Shown here: positions 5,230 through 5,260 of the stretch, in pieces
Layout of the letters: each line of letters begins with the position of its first letter
How positions within the stretch are numbered: the stretch's first letter is position 1
Source: an uncultured Anaerotruncus sp.
GTDB lineage: Bacteria > Bacillota > Clostridia > Oscillospirales > CAG-272
Assembly: GCA_905210995.1 (NCBI GenBank)
Contig: CAJLZE010000094.1
Location: 1 to 5,260, forward strand
Reading direction: 5' to 3'
Length of the DNA stretch: 5,260 nucleotides
Made by a program: the position numbers and the translations under genes
The notes under the pieces: model-generated
The model's input: the letters and a program-made list of their open reading frames with translations, nothing else
Databases searched by the model: none
Told to the model about the DNA's origin: nothing

Positions 5230-5260
5230 TATGCCATATACGCCGTCCGGCGCCGCACAT
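5230..5260. other. Downstream edge after pyruvate kinase
   Basis: Only 31 bases follow the stop codon. They contain a short GC-rich self-complementary patch (CGCC-GTCC-GGCG, 5241-5252), which could be the beginning of a terminator hairpin or plain coding sequence. No T-run is visible before the window ends, so neither a terminator nor a gene can be called. Confidence 0.3.

Noticed and set aside
5231..5260. ATG one base after the pyruvate kinase stop, opening MPYTPSGAAH to the window edge
   Set aside because: Ten codons are too few to judge, there is no clear ribosome site upstream, and the same bases could form a hairpin. Sequence beyond 5260 is needed.

Overview
This window carries four protein genes in two divergent units, all of recognisable central carbon metabolism. 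The base composition is fairly GC-rich, and ATA isoleucine codons are used freely. Shine-Dalgarno sequences and promoters are of the Gram-positive type. Together with the protein families, these suggest an anaerobic Clostridia member, probably an Oscillospirales/Ruminococcaceae-like gut bacterium. That taxonomic guess rests on family resemblance and style, not on a marker gene.

Left part, minus strand (positions 1-3454): a tightly packed operon reads right to left. It encodes a Re-type citrate synthase of the isopropylmalate/homocitrate synthase superfamily (2087-3454), an Aquifex-type monomeric aconitase (163-2085, starting 1 nt after the previous stop), and the first 48 codons of an isocitrate/isopropylmalate dehydrogenase-family protein (1-146, cut by the window edge). 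Read together they turn oxaloacetate plus acetyl-CoA into citrate, isocitrate and 2-oxoglutarate. This is the oxidative half-branch of the TCA cycle that anaerobes use to make glutamate.

Middle (3455-3813): a 359-bp divergent intergenic region holds two strong-looking sigma-A promoters facing away from each other. The minus promoter is TTGCAA-17-TATAAT for the citrate operon. The plus promoter is TTGACA-17-TATTAT with an extended -10 (TGG), for pyruvate kinase. Between them lie a set of A/T-tract repeats next to the operon promoter and a GC-rich imperfect inverted repeat next to the pyruvate kinase promoter. The pyruvate kinase leader can fold into a 12-bp stem-loop just after the predicted transcription start.

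Right part, plus strand (3814-5229): a complete pyruvate kinase of 471 residues without the extra C-terminal PEP-utilizer-like domain. It belongs to a divergent, clostridial-looking clade. The last 31 bases are too short to interpret.

The two units share a metabolic theme: pyruvate kinase feeds pyruvate and acetyl-CoA, and the citrate operon consumes acetyl-CoA. I see no mobile element, CRISPR, tRNA or rRNA, and no clearly undescribed system. The most noteworthy points are the non-orthologous citrate synthase operon, the structured divergent control region, and the sequence peculiarities of the pyruvate kinase.
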